Source: a virus
DNA: 52,142 nt
Reading direction: 5' to 3' (one strand)
Virus record (IMG/VR): IMGVR_UViG_3300042197_000494
Coordinates: 1-52,142 of that record
A program made the translations under genes and the position numbers. Shown here piece by piece: positions 20,638 through 29,422 of this stretch. The notes under the pieces were generated by a model. The model was not told where the DNA came from. It was given only the letters and a program-made list of their open reading frames with translations, and made no database searches. Each line of letters opens with the position of its first letter. The first letter of the stretch is position 1.

Positions 20638-22160
20638 TAGTCCTCAACCTCAACATAAGCCAACTCAATATCTCTATGTATGGTTGAATCTTGCTTGCTT
20701 TCGGCAGTGAAAGTTCTAGCGGTAATACGAATATACTTTTGATTTTCTAATGGGTCTTGTACAAGTATTGTTCCTTGATAATTTAACATAGGGTACAAAT
20801 CGTCCCACTCTTCCTCTGTAATTGTTTTGATTGAGTAAATACCATCTTCACCTTGCAGGGGTCCTGCTACCACAATAGGTCGAGTTGAGCCTAGTGGGCG
20901 AAATACCGTGTTTGGTTCTTCTATGTTTGTATCTAATTGGGCTAATACTCTAACTGAACCTAAATTATATTCAGGCTCTTCAACTGCCTTAAACCACCAA
21001 GTCTCATCGTTTGTTATTAATACCTGTTGAACTGTACTCCAAGCACTAGGGAACTCATTACTACTTGAATCTACGCCAACTGCTCTTGCTCGATAATAAG
21101 CAACCAAACCTCTTGGTGCTTCATAGTCAACAGCCGTTCCGATAAAACTAGCATTTGGTGTTATATTTTCCCCGTCACGGATACCTGCGTAAATTACTCC
21201 ATCATCATCAGACCTATGAACATCAAAGTATTGGCTTACTAAAGAACCAGTTACGGCTGCTCCTGTTACTGTAAGGGTTGCTTTACCTAATGAACTGTTC
21301 CATGCTGCTGAAAGAGTTGGTACTGTTGGAACTGTATTATTTAGCACAAATCCACTAAAGGCATAATCTGAGAAAAAAGGAGAACCATTTACTACCTTCG
21401 CTACTCGAACATATGCTCTATATGTTGCGTTAAGCAGTAAATCTCCTACTACGGCAGTTTGGTCTGATGAGGCAACTTGCCCAGAATCGTAGGTAGCAGT
21501 CGAGGTTGAAGCGTCAAAGCCACCTGCACCATATTGGTCTGCTGTAAATACTTTTATTTGATAATAGGCTTGAGTTTCATTATCTGTATCTGCGTACGCC
21601 CAAGTAACATCGGGGGCTGCAGAAGTTGTAATCGTTCCTGTTGGAGCAGAAACTGTAACTGTTGGTTGAGCAACAATGTCTATATCAATATAAAGTTCAT
21701 AAACACTACCCAATACTCCTGTGTCATTATATTCAGTGAACTTTGCTCTCAATCCGTTAATAGTTGTTTGTGACCAGTCTTCACCATTTGGGGCAGCAGT
21801 TTGCCATGGTCCAGTAAAAGTTGTAATACTTGCGTACTGACCTCTAATAGCAAGTGCTGAGTGAAAGTAATTTTGATTATCTGCTCTTGAACCTAAGTAA
21901 ACATTTATTCTACCTGCTGCTGTTGGGGTTGATACTCTCGCTCTGATTCTAACTCTTTTAACTCTTTGACTTGCAGAAATAGTAGTTGTTCCAAAGTCTA
22001 ATAATGCACTCGCTTGACCAACAATACTTGTAGATTTAGAAAAGAAAGTGCTGTCTGAATCATCACTGGTTGCAGCATGCAAAGAACCAGAGCCACCTGA
22101 AATAGTAAATAAAGTAGAACCTGATGCTGTTGCATTTGGGCGAACTGTTGTAACTGCCAT
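20637..22160 (-). CDS. Minor tail protein with fibronectin-like domains
   Basis: 507 aa. An N-terminal jelly-roll-like part (LHAATSDDSDSTFFSK, RVKRVRIRARVSTPTAAGRI) is followed by Ig/FN3-like segments (PTVTVSAPTGTITTSAAPDV, ALINATYRAYVRVAKVV-like strands, PTVPTLSAAWN). The C-terminus contains YQGTILVQDPLENQKYIRIT. Such minor tail proteins sit between tape measure and hub and may bind cell-surface sugars. Confidence 0.78.
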   Translation of the reverse strand: MAVTTVRPNATASGSTLFTISGGSGSLHAATSDDSDSTFFSKSTSIVGQASALLDFGTTTISASQRVKRVRIRARVSTPTAAGRINVYLGSRADNQNYFHSALAIRGQYASITTFTGPWQTAAPNGEDWSQTTINGLRAKFTEYNDTGVLGSVYELYIDIDIVAQPTVTVSAPTGTITTSAAPDVTWAYADTDNETQAYYQIKVFTADQYGAGGFDASTSTATYDSGQVASSDQTAVVGDLLLNATYRAYVRVAKVVNGSPFFSDYAFSGFVLNNTVPTVPTLSAAWNSSLGKATLTVTGAAVTGSLVSQYFDVHRSDDDGVIYAGIRDGENITPNASFIGTAVDYEAPRGLVAYYRARAVGVDSSSNEFPSAWSTVQQVLITNDETWWFKAVEEPEYNLGSVRVLAQLDTNIEEPNTVFRPLGSTRPIVVAGPLQGEDGIYSIKTITEEEWDDLYPMLNYQGTILVQDPLENQKYIRITARTFTAESKQDSTIHRDIELAYVEVED

Positions 22161-22162
22161 GA

Positions 22163-25100
22163 TTAACGACTTCTCGTATTTACTGCTTTATTTACGGCAT
22201 TGGCAATAGTAGTTGCTGTAACTGTTGGAACAACTTTCGGTGTGGAGATATTGACTGTGACTGGTGGTCTAGCGTTCATAACAGGTGAACCATAAAGATT
22301 CAGTGACTGAGTTGATGCAAATGCTGTTCTCTGAGCAGGGGTACCGATTTGAGGTGGTGGTGTCACTGGTTTGGCTGCTCGTATAATTGGTGAAGTAATT
22401 GGCGGACCATAGATATTGCCAAATGTTGGCATAAGTTTTGGATCAATTTTAGTTTTACCACCTGAAGGGTCAGTTGGTTTGAATCTATTATCTATGGTTG
22501 GTTTTGGTGGCTTCTTGTCGCCTTTGCTACCAGCCTGACCAAATGGTGTTCCTACTGTTGGTCCATCACCACCACCACTAGGTCCACTTGGTTTAGTATC
22601 TTTTGGTATTGGGTCACACAAATCCAGAGCATTATTTATATCATCGGCTATGCTTTTGGCTGTACTTACTAATAGTTCTCTTTTTGCCTCTAGTGCCTTA
22701 ACTAAATTCATAGCCATATCTGTTCCAACTTGACCACCAAATTCGGCAAGTGGTTTCAATACTGATTCAATATCATCTTTAATGGCAGTCATTTGAGCAT
22801 TGATGCTGTCTACTTCGGCTTTAGAGCCAGCCACAAATGCTTGGGCTATGGCTACTGCATTACCATAAAATACAGTACTCATGTCGCTACCGAACTTTGT
22901 AGCCTGTGTATTTATTTGGGTATAAAGACTATTTATCTGCTTAATTTGTTCTGCGCTTGCGGTAGTCAATAATTGGGCAGTTTCACTTGCTGCTTCTGGA
23001 CCTGCTTCAAGTAGTTGTTGGATATATTCTTTACTCAATCCTGCTGCTAATAATTTCTCTATATTTTTACCGAAATTGACTACTTGGGTTAATCTATCTG
23101 TAAGTTGTTTAACTATTGAGTCAACGCCTTTGGTGGCTTTTCTAACTTGGCTAATTACCAAACCACTACCAGTTTTAGTTACTTTTAATATGGCGTTAGT
23201 ATCAGCATCAGATAGCGTAATTAAGGCTTTAGCAAAATCTTTGATACCTTTAGTCAAATCTCTTTGGAAGGTTGCTTGTTCTTCTAATAATTCTTTTAAG
23301 TCTTCTTCAGACTTCTTGAGGGCTTCAACTGCAAACTCTCTCTTATTAGCCAAAGACACTAATAATTTTGTTTGATTTTGTAAAAAGTCAATTATTTGAC
23401 TCTTACCTCTAGGGTCTAGTCCTGTAAATCTTTCTTTGACGGCTTCTACCAATTCATCATATGTTCCTATGATTGAATCAACAGTTGCTTCTGCGCCACT
23501 TAATGCTTTAGCAATAGCACTTGGTTGCCCAAATGGTTGTCTTAACAATTCTCCAAACTTTTTCATGGCAGATTCTCTTGCGTCTAATGCGTCTTGATAT
23601 GCTTTCTGTGCAGCCCTTAGTTCTTTTTCAGTTTTCGCTGCTGCTTTATTAGAAGTTCCTAATCCTGCTAGATCAGGCATACCTCCTGCTTGTGTTTCAA
23701 CCTTTGGACCTTTTATTTTCTTTTTGTTAAGTCCGTCAAGATTGTCTGAAAATCCTTCAACTGCGGAAGCAGCATTATCAAAGAAATTGCCTATTCCGTT
23801 CGTCATATTCTTCAAGCCTTCATATGCTTCTTTGGCTTGCGGACTAATAAAAGATAGTAATTTGAATAACACTTTCGCTGGACCTGTAATGATGTTTGCT
23901 AAACCTTCAGCAAATACTCCAAATGCTCTTATTAAAAATCCAGCAACTTTTAGCCCTGCTTGACCTACTGAAATTATGATTTTTCTAAAGGCTTCTGACC
24001 TTTTGAACAACATAACAAATCCTGTGGCTAGTAAAGCAACTGCTCCAACAATGAAGCCTATTGGGTTCAATCTCATTATGAGATTAAGGTTTCTAAATGC
24101 GATAGATAATTTCTTTGTAGCCAATGTTTGTGCTCCAGTCAAAGCCAACATGACTTTCGTATAAGCGTTGTAGAGTTTTACTTGAACTAGATATGCACCA
24201 ATAGCGACTGCGCCAGCCACAACTGCTCCAGCAAGTACTTGAAATAAAGTTGCGTTTCTTTGAATAAATCCGCCAATAGCCCCAAGTACCTTGATGAAGC
24301 CAATTACTGCGCCTATTGCTAATTTGAAAGCAGGAACTAATAAACCTGTAAATATTGGGGCAAATACAGTGGCTACTGCTTGGGCAAAAGTTTTTAGATT
24401 TCCTAATAAACCAAAGATGAAACTAGCAAACTTTTGAATACTTGTTCCATCAGAAAATATTGCTTGAAGTTTAGTGAAAACTGGAGTCAAAGTAGTGCTA
24501 AGTGCAGTAGTAATATTTGATATGACTGGTTTAAGACCTTCGCCTAATGCTTCTTGAGTATCCTTGATTGCCAAAATAAACTTTCTTTGGGCAACAGCAG
24601 CAGGTCCTCCAGCGGTAGCAGCAAAATCTCTATAGGTCGTTCCCAATACTGAGACGATGGCTGCTGCCCTTTCGCTCTCAGTTCCAGACTTAATCATTTT
24701 CTTTGTTTGTGCATCTAGTACGAAACCAGTTTTTGTTAAAGAACCAAACTGTCCGTTAAGTGCTTGGGCTAGACCATTTGTTAAACTTCTGAATTCATCA
24801 GCACTTGCAGCAGCACCTTTTTCAGCAACAACATAATCTAAAATTGCTGGAGTTAATTTAGCAATGGTGCTTCCATGTAAATCAAAAGTTGCTAACTGAG
24901 ATTGAATTACTGTTATGTTTTCTTTGGCTATACCTGTTAAGTCTTCTAAGGCTTTACCTTGTTGAAATAATACCTGTATTCCTTCTTCGGTTGCACCATT
25001 GGTATTGAGTAAAAGTTTTCTTAATCTTTGCTGTGCTGCGCCAGCCACATTGGCTGCCTGAACTGAGTCTTTACCTAATTTTATTGCAAATGTAGTGAGA

Positions 25101-25267
25101 GCAGTGGCAGCAGCAAATACTCCTAGTTTGAATTTACCGCCCAAAAAGGAAGAAGTTTTACTGGCAGATGTTTCTACCCGACCAGTCGCCTTTGCGGCTT
25201 GGTCCATAGCAGTTGTAAATTGTTTTGTATCTGCTTTTAGACGAGCAAGTACTTCAACAACAGCCAT
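22163..25267 (-). CDS. Tape measure protein
   Basis: 1034 aa, the longest gene, immediately downstream of the frameshifted tail chaperone, the diagnostic position. The N-terminus VVEVLARLKADTKQFTTAMD is the usual start. Hydrophobic segments occur near residues 330-420 (LAGAVVAGAVAIGAYLVQ, LNPIGFIVGAVALLATGFV). Long helical stretches follow, and a Pro/Gly-rich C-terminus. It sets tail length and is ejected with DNA. At roughly 0.15 nm per residue it would give a tail near 150 nm (rule of thumb). Confidence 0.92.
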   Translation of the reverse strand: MAVVEVLARLKADTKQFTTAMDQAAKATGRVETSASKTSSFLGGKFKLGVFAAATALTTFAIKLGKDSVQAANVAGAAQQRLRKLLLNTNGATEEGIQVLFQQGKALEDLTGIAKENITVIQSQLATFDLHGSTIAKLTPAILDYVVAEKGAAASADEFRSLTNGLAQALNGQFGSLTKTGFVLDAQTKKMIKSGTESERAAAIVSVLGTTYRDFAATAGGPAAVAQRKFILAIKDTQEALGEGLKPVISNITTALSTTLTPVFTKLQAIFSDGTSIQKFASFIFGLLGNLKTFAQAVATVFAPIFTGLLVPAFKLAIGAVIGFIKVLGAIGGFIQRNATLFQVLAGAVVAGAVAIGAYLVQVKLYNAYTKVMLALTGAQTLATKKLSIAFRNLNLIMRLNPIGFIVGAVALLATGFVMLFKRSEAFRKIIISVGQAGLKVAGFLIRAFGVFAEGLANIITGPAKVLFKLLSFISPQAKEAYEGLKNMTNGIGNFFDNAASAVEGFSDNLDGLNKKKIKGPKVETQAGGMPDLAGLGTSNKAAAKTEKELRAAQKAYQDALDARESAMKKFGELLRQPFGQPSAIAKALSGAEATVDSIIGTYDELVEAVKERFTGLDPRGKSQIIDFLQNQTKLLVSLANKREFAVEALKKSEEDLKELLEEQATFQRDLTKGIKDFAKALITLSDADTNAILKVTKTGSGLVISQVRKATKGVDSIVKQLTDRLTQVVNFGKNIEKLLAAGLSKEYIQQLLEAGPEAASETAQLLTTASAEQIKQINSLYTQINTQATKFGSDMSTVFYGNAVAIAQAFVAGSKAEVDSINAQMTAIKDDIESVLKPLAEFGGQVGTDMAMNLVKALEAKRELLVSTAKSIADDINNALDLCDPIPKDTKPSGPSGGGDGPTVGTPFGQAGSKGDKKPPKPTIDNRFKPTDPSGGKTKIDPKLMPTFGNIYGPPITSPIIRAAKPVTPPPQIGTPAQRTAFASTQSLNLYGSPVMNARPPVTVNISTPKVVPTVTATTIANAVNKAVNTRSR

Positions 25268-25273
25268 TTAATT

Positions 25274-25803
25274 TCACTTCCTTCTTCTAGCCTCTTGTTC
25301 TTGCTCCCATATCCGCAACCGCTCTAACGCTTCCCACTCAGATAATTCATAAGCGGAAATAGCCTTATAGGTTGAACTGCCGTATAAAAGTTCCTCGACA
25401 GTTCTACCAAGGCGTTCTGCTAGTTCGAAGACGAATCTTCTGTAGCCGTTGCGGAGGAATCTTTTCCCACCTCATCGGCACTTTCTTGTGTGAATCCCGA
25501 TAACCTCATACCAACTGCTGCTAAGCGATCTAACGCTGTTGCTGCTTTGGCAAGCAAGGCTCCTCGGTCTGCTGGCTTAAATATTTGTTCGCCTTTTTCT
25601 ACATCAAAAGATGTAGCAATTACGATTTCTGGATAAACAAACTGGAGATTAACTCCACCTTTATTATCGATTGCTAAATCCATAATACGGGTGCGTTCTG
25701 CGCCAGTCATACCACGAACTTCTACTTTAACGCCCCACTCTGGAACTTCCACCAATTCTGATGGAATATCTTGAGCGGATAAGATTTGGTCTCTAATGGA
25801 CAC
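25274..25803 (-). CDS. Tail assembly chaperone, long form by -1 frameshift
   Basis: The short form (127 aa, 25803 to stop at 25420) begins MSIRDQILSAQDIPSELVEV and has RGMTGAERTRIMDLA. A slippery GGGAAAA (25468-25462) lies in frame as G-GGA-AAA. A -1 shift there opens a second frame, RFLRNGYRRFVFELAERLGR, then LSEWEALERLRIWEQEQEAR, to a TGA at 25274. The fused product is 176 aa. This is the classic G/GT arrangement before the tape measure gene. Both forms guide tail-tube assembly around the tape measure. Confidence 0.88.
25420..25803 (-). CDS. Tail assembly chaperone, short form (gpG-like)
   Basis: 127 aa unshifted product ending SSATATEDSSSN. VEVPEWGVKVEVRGMTGAER and ATSFDVEKGEQIFKPADRGA are typical of actinophage tail chaperones. 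It is made in excess over the shifted form; the ratio is set by slippage at 25462-25468. Confidence 0.86.
   Translation of the reverse strand: MSIRDQILSAQDIPSELVEVPEWGVKVEVRGMTGAERTRIMDLAIDNKGGVNLQFVYPEIVIATSFDVEKGEQIFKPADRGALLAKAATALDRLAAVGMRLSGFTQESADEVGKDSSATATEDSSSN
25462..25468 (-). promoter_or_regulatory. Programmed -1 frameshift slippery site GGGAAAA
   Basis: Reads G-GGA-AAA in the zero frame on the minus strand, the X XXY YYZ pattern. The -1 frame downstream is open for about 62 codons with a sensible protein. No obvious downstream pseudoknot was identified. Confidence 0.82.
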
Positions 25804-25816
25804 GATTTCTCCTTTT

Positions 25817-25835
25817 GGTCTCGTTGGACTCGGTT
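25817..25835. repeat. 19-bp repeat, copy 1
   Basis: GGTCTC-GT-TGGACTCGGTT matches 27348-27366 at 17 of 19 positions. It lies in the gap upstream of the tail chaperone start. The two copies flank the block of two tail-tube genes plus one small gene. Confidence 0.55.
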
Positions 25836-25860
25836 ATTGGGATTCTATTACTTTTAATTG

Positions 25861-26277
25861 TTATGCGTAAGCACCACGAGTTACTGCACCTGTTATTTGG
25901 AACTCTGCAGAGTAGGAAACAATATCACCAATTCCTGCTGAGGTTTCATAAGAGGTCATTAGGCACTCGCCTGTGTACTTAGTAAATGTAGATGTTGAAC
26001 CTTCAGGACCATACTCAAAAGAAACTGAGTCTGACTGTCCTAAGATTCCTGCGAGGTGCGCATCTACTGTTGCGTCAAATGAACCTTCAACGCCAATAGT
26101 TTGATTCTTGAAACCAACTACATAAGAGCGGTCTGATGAACCAAATGAGGTTGTCTCTAAAACTTCTGCTTCTCTTGGAAATGAAACAGAGTTAAGAGTA
26201 TTGCTGATGTCGGTAAGTGTGCCAGCAGAATTATCTACTTTGAATACTGCGGCTTTACCATGTCTGAATGTAGGCAT
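25861..26277 (-). CDS. Major tail tube protein paralogue 1
   Basis: 138 aa, AAGGAGATAAAA before the ATG. It begins MPTFRHGKAAVFKVDNSAGT and contains VLETTSFGSSDRSYVVGFKN and IGVEGSFDATVDAHLAGIL, the tail-tube fold seen in actinophage major tail proteins. It shares the start MPTFRHGK and SFGSSDRSY with the gene just upstream (26280). Either may be the main tube subunit. Confidence 0.78.
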   Translation of the reverse strand: MPTFRHGKAAVFKVDNSAGTLTDISNTLNSVSFPREAEVLETTSFGSSDRSYVVGFKNQTIGVEGSFDATVDAHLAGILGQSDSVSFEYGPEGSTSTFTKYTGECLMTSYETSAGIGDIVSYSAEFQITGAVTRGAYA

Positions 26278-26279
26278 TT

Positions 26280-27008
26280 TTATCTCCTTGAGAAAGCGAT
26301 ACTGAATGTGATTGAACCTGTACCTGCCGCAGGTGTAACTACTGCTCTCAGATAACGATTTACGGTAGTGCCAGAAGCAACTACTATTCGCTCTGAGGTC
26401 TTAGTTCCAATTGCGATAGTTGCGAAAGTGGTTAAATCAGCAAATGTTGAGTTATCAGCAGAGTGCTGGATTTTTGCCACTGTTGTTGCTGAGCGAGTGT
26501 TAGCAGTAATGTGTAAATGAGCAACTCCACCATTTGCTGATGAAGCACTATTATCCACACTTGTGCCTGTTGAGGTAGCAGTGATGGCAGATTGACAACC
26601 TAGCCAAACACCATAATCTAACCCACCATTTGCTACCGCTTCGCCCGAAACGGCAACAACATCTGTAAGTGGACTACTGATTTCATATGAAGTTGAGGCG
26701 GAGTCCACAAGAATTGCCCGACCCCCAACGCTTGTACTATCTGATGAAGTGCTAATAACTTTGTTTGTGGTATTTCCTAATGCTGCTTCTAGTTCTTCAT
26801 CTACCGCATCAGCAGTTCCATCAAATAATCCTTCAAAGGATATTGCGCCGTCTGAGTGTCCAACTATGTAAGAGCGGTCAGATGAGCCAAAGGTTGTTGT
26901 TTCTGGAGTTTCTATTGAGTTGGTGACTGAAACACTATTTAGGTAGGTAGTTAGTTCAATTTCATCTGCGAATAAAACTGTATTTTTACCATGGCGGAAG
27001 GTAGGCAT
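26280..27008 (-). CDS. Major tail tube protein paralogue 2 with C-terminal Ig-like extension
   Basis: 242 aa. The N-terminal part (MPTFRHGKNTVLFADEIELT, TTFGSSDRSYIVGHSDGAIS, FEGLFDGTADAVDEELEAAL) parallels the 25861 gene. The last 110 residues (SSANGGVAHLHITANTRSAT, YLRAVVTPAAGTGSITFSIA) look like an added Ig/decoration domain exposed on the tail. Tandem duplication of the tube gene with domain gain is the simplest reading. Confidence 0.75.
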   Translation of the reverse strand: MPTFRHGKNTVLFADEIELTTYLNSVSVTNSIETPETTTFGSSDRSYIVGHSDGAISFEGLFDGTADAVDEELEAALGNTTNKVISTSSDSTSVGGRAILVDSASTSYEISSPLTDVVAVSGEAVANGGLDYGVWLGCQSAITATSTGTSVDNSASSANGGVAHLHITANTRSATTVAKIQHSADNSTFADLTTFATIAIGTKTSERIVVASGTTVNRYLRAVVTPAAGTGSITFSIAFSRR

Positions 27009-27283
27009 TATTTCTCCTTAACTGGGCGTTGGAATTCAGTTCCATCTTGAACGAACCCATCGCCATCTATGTCTTTTGCGTCAGGGTCAAAACCCTCTGC
27101 AATTTTTACTTCTTCAATTATTTCTACTTTAGTGCTTTTACTTTTACTATCAGCGAGTTCAATAAGACCTTGGTCTAATAACCATTTGGCTGATTTTTCT
27201 GGAATATCTGAAACGATGGTGCCTGATTCTACTCTTTTATCAGGAGGGTAATCTATCCCTGTTAATGCTCGATACTGCGTCAT
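27008..27283 (-). CDS. Small head-tail region protein
   Basis: 91 aa from the ATG at 27283 with AAAGGAGACACA; an upstream in-frame start is rejected. It begins MTQYRALTGIDYPPDKRVES and continues SDIPEKSAKWLLDQGLIELA, a common actinophage motif near the tail genes. An acidic tail follows (FDPDAKDIDGDGFVQDGTEF), which resembles an EF-hand-like calcium loop. Function unknown. Confidence 0.7.
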   Translation of the reverse strand: MTQYRALTGIDYPPDKRVESGTIVSDIPEKSAKWLLDQGLIELADSKSKSTKVEIIEEVKIAEGFDPDAKDIDGDGFVQDGTEFQRPVKEK

Positions 27284-27347
27284 TGTGTCTCCTTTGGGCA
27301 ACACAGACCCAACTACCTTTTGCCTCAAAGGGCTCTATATGTAGTGG

Positions 27348-27366
27348 GGTCTCTATGGACTCGGTT
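27348..27366. repeat. 19-bp repeat, copy 2
   Basis: GGTCTCTATGGACTCGGTT, 17 of 19 identical to 25817-25835. Sits in the 125-bp gap upstream of the 27283 start. May be a regulatory site or the scar of a duplication. Confidence 0.55.
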
Positions 27367-27407
27367 GATTAAGATTAGCATGCTTGTTGCGTATATTGCT
27401 ACTACAA

Positions 27408-28595
27408 CTACCTAAGTATGGATATTTCCGTAACTCTAATTTCAGGATACATACAGAAAGTTAAAATACCAACATCTGATCTTTCACCTGACATTTCTTT
27501 CCACCAATCGCTTCCTCCGTCCATTGCGGGTGCTTGAAGCCAAACACACCCACCCCAATCTGCAACTCTAAAATGGTGAAAATGTCCACTAACTAATACA
27601 TCTGCTCCGCCTACATGTTGGCGACCCAATGACTGTCCCTCTAACCATCTCCTTAATCTACCTTCTACTCCTTGCCCACCTCTTCTTGCTGCATGACCAT
27701 GAGTTATACCCAAGACCCAACCAGCGACCTCTGCTGTAATACTTAATCTGTCTTTCGGTATAGCAAACTGAATATGCCCAAAAGCCTCTTGATTAGTTTC
27801 AAGAATTTCTGCCACCTGCTCAACTATGGCTACATCATCATTGTCGTTTAGGGTTGTATAAGACTTTCCTGTGCTGTTTCTATTTTCGCCATGATTACCG
27901 CCTACTGCCAATACTTGAACTGTCGGGAAATACTTACCCCACCTCATTAAAGCATCTCTAAATAATCTTCTTGCAATTTTTACTTGGTCTCTCCTGTCAA
28001 TTTCAACACTAAAGGTTTGCTGTGCATAATGTCCTACACAACCCTCTATGGAATCACCAGTCCATAAAACAACTAATTTCCCAATAGGTCTTTTAAGTTT
28101 TTCTAATTCTTTGATGCGAACTTCTACTTTATCTATAGAGTTTAATATTCTTTCGATAGTTCCTTTTAATCCATCTCCATCTGCTTTTCCTATCTGCCAA
28201 TCAGAAAGCACTACTACTAAAGCACCTTCACCAACAAAAGAAGTTTTAAGATTTGGCTTGTATTTCTTTATCTCGTTTTCTAACTTTGTAAAATCTTCTT
28301 TTTTGTTATCATCTTTTACTTGAACTACTTTGCCTTTCCATTGGCGATTAAGTGCGCCATCTGGATTACCCCAAACATTAAACAAAACAGGTTCGACTAC
28401 TCTAAAGTTTTCTGGATCAAGTCCCCATATTTTAAGTATTGCGTCCCAGTTTGGTGCTTCTTCTAAAGGTAATGCTGTTGTAGTTATTGTTCCTTCATTA
28501 CCGTTCCAAATAACTCCTGCTTGCCACTCTGCTCCTATTTTATTTAATCTAGGTTCGCTAGTTGGATTATTAGAAGTCTTAAGTAGTCTGTCCAT
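27408..28595 (-). CDS. Metallophosphoesterase
   Basis: 395 aa from the ATG at 28595; a TTG nine codons upstream overlaps the previous gene and is less likely. Calcineurin-like motifs in order: LVVVLSDWQIGKADGD (metal Asp), VVLWTGDSIEGC, VLAVGGNHGENRNSTG (GNHGE), LGITHGHAARRGGQG and VLVSGHFHHFRVAD (GHxH). The N-terminal 130 residues are separate. In phages such genes sit near terminase or head genes and may process DNA ends or nucleotides; here it lies between connector and tail genes. Confidence 0.85.
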   Translation of the reverse strand: MDRLLKTSNNPTSEPRLNKIGAEWQAGVIWNGNEGTITTTALPLEEAPNWDAILKIWGLDPENFRVVEPVLFNVWGNPDGALNRQWKGKVVQVKDDNKKEDFTKLENEIKKYKPNLKTSFVGEGALVVVLSDWQIGKADGDGLKGTIERILNSIDKVEVRIKELEKLKRPIGKLVVLWTGDSIEGCVGHYAQQTFSVEIDRRDQVKIARRLFRDALMRWGKYFPTVQVLAVGGNHGENRNSTGKSYTTLNDNDDVAIVEQVAEILETNQEAFGHIQFAIPKDRLSITAEVAGWVLGITHGHAARRGGQGVEGRLRRWLEGQSLGRQHVGGADVLVSGHFHHFRVADWGGCVWLQAPAMDGGSDWWKEMSGERSDVGILTFCMYPEIRVTEISILR

Positions 28596-28603
28596 TTCAT
28601 CAT

Positions 28604-28891
28604 CTAAATTGGACAAGAACAACCTCCACCATTGGCTCTTCTTCTATGTCTACGCATGACTTCTGCGCTTACAGAATATCCATGTGCTTTTAATAAATTA
28701 ACTAAGTCTAAAGATAAAACTTCTGGATTGGTCATCAACGCTACTAACTTATTTCTTGTTGGCTCTTCTAAACTTTCTAAAGTTCTTTTAACCGAACAGG
28801 TCATACCATTGCCTTTTTTGGCTGGTATAAAATTATCTATTGCTTCATCTAAACTAAGCGAGTTGCTGATTTGTGGCTTTGCATCTTCCAC
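28604..28891 (-). CDS. Small HTH-like basic protein, terminase-small-subunit-like
   Basis: 95 aa from a GTG at 28891, chosen to limit overlap with the zinc-ribbon gene; an ATG at 28966 would lengthen it by 25 residues. SLDEAIDNFIPAKKGNGMTC, then RTLESLEEPTRNKLVALMTN, LVNLLKAHGYSVSAEVMRRH and RRRANGGGCSCP. The pattern 'resolve-and-recognise helix then RHRR...C.C' is seen in small DNA-binding proteins that precede metallophosphoesterase or terminase genes in actinophages. A small terminase subunit is possible but not proven. Confidence 0.6.
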   Translation of the reverse strand: MEDAKPQISNSLSLDEAIDNFIPAKKGNGMTCSVKRTLESLEEPTRNKLVALMTNPEVLSLDLVNLLKAHGYSVSAEVMRRHRRRANGGGCSCPI

Positions 28892-29015
28892 AGTTGAGTT
28901 TCCATGGTCTTGTGAGGTATTCCGCGAGAATGCGATTACATCTCCAACATCTTGGGACTTCGTCACGATTACTGCCCCTTCCGTAGATATCCTTCTTACT
29001 CTCTGACGGCTCCAA
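28854..29015 (-). CDS. Com-like zinc-ribbon protein
   Basis: 53 aa from a TTG at 29015 with GGGG 8 nt upstream; the stop is at 28854. PRCWRCNRILAEYLTRPWKL and NCGRCKATNQQ give two CxxC pairs in the pattern of the phage Mu Com translational activator. It lies in a different frame from the 28604 gene, overlapping it by 38 bp. Com in Mu opens the mom mRNA; whether this one controls translation is unknown. Confidence 0.6.
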   Translation of the reverse strand: MEPSESKKDIYGRGSNRDEVPRCWRCNRILAEYLTRPWKLNCGRCKATNQQLA

Positions 29016-29017
29016 GT

Positions 29018-29422
29018 CTATACCCCAACATGGCAATCCAAGTTAAACACGACACGAGGTCTTTCAAGTTGGTCCACAGAAAGGGGATAGAAACTTCCAG
29101 TTGGCTCAACTCTAAGTATTGTTACACCTGAAGATGTAACATTTATTATGCCTGAAACTAAGGTTCTCAATGCTTGTGCCAAATCTCTTGCTGTTGCGTA
29201 ATCATCTCTAGCAGCCCTCACAGATATTTGAACACTTGGTCTATCTACCTCTATAGCGGTAGCCCCAAAGGTCATTAGTGGTCCACTGCCTTGATTCTCA
29301 TAAATACATACACAAACATCTGGCGTATCTGGCATCTTTGATAAGAATAGATTAGTTCCTATTGTTAAGTCGCCTCTGTTAGTATCGATATAAGTCCCTA
29401 GAGCCTCTAATACGGTCGCCAT
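29018..29422 (-). CDS. Tail terminator / head-tail joining protein
   Basis: 134 aa. It begins MATVLEALGTYIDTNRGDLT; contains LSKMPDTPDVCVCIYENQGS and RPSVQISVRAARDDYATARD, then ILRVEPTGSFYPLSVDQLER and a final strand. This is the typical 'minor capsid/tail completion' fold of actinophages, in the order connector, gp10-like, terminator. It caps the tail at the head end. Confidence 0.78.
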   Translation of the reverse strand: MATVLEALGTYIDTNRGDLTIGTNLFLSKMPDTPDVCVCIYENQGSGPLMTFGATAIEVDRPSVQISVRAARDDYATARDLAQALRTLVSGIINVTSSGVTILRVEPTGSFYPLSVDQLERPRVVFNLDCHVGV

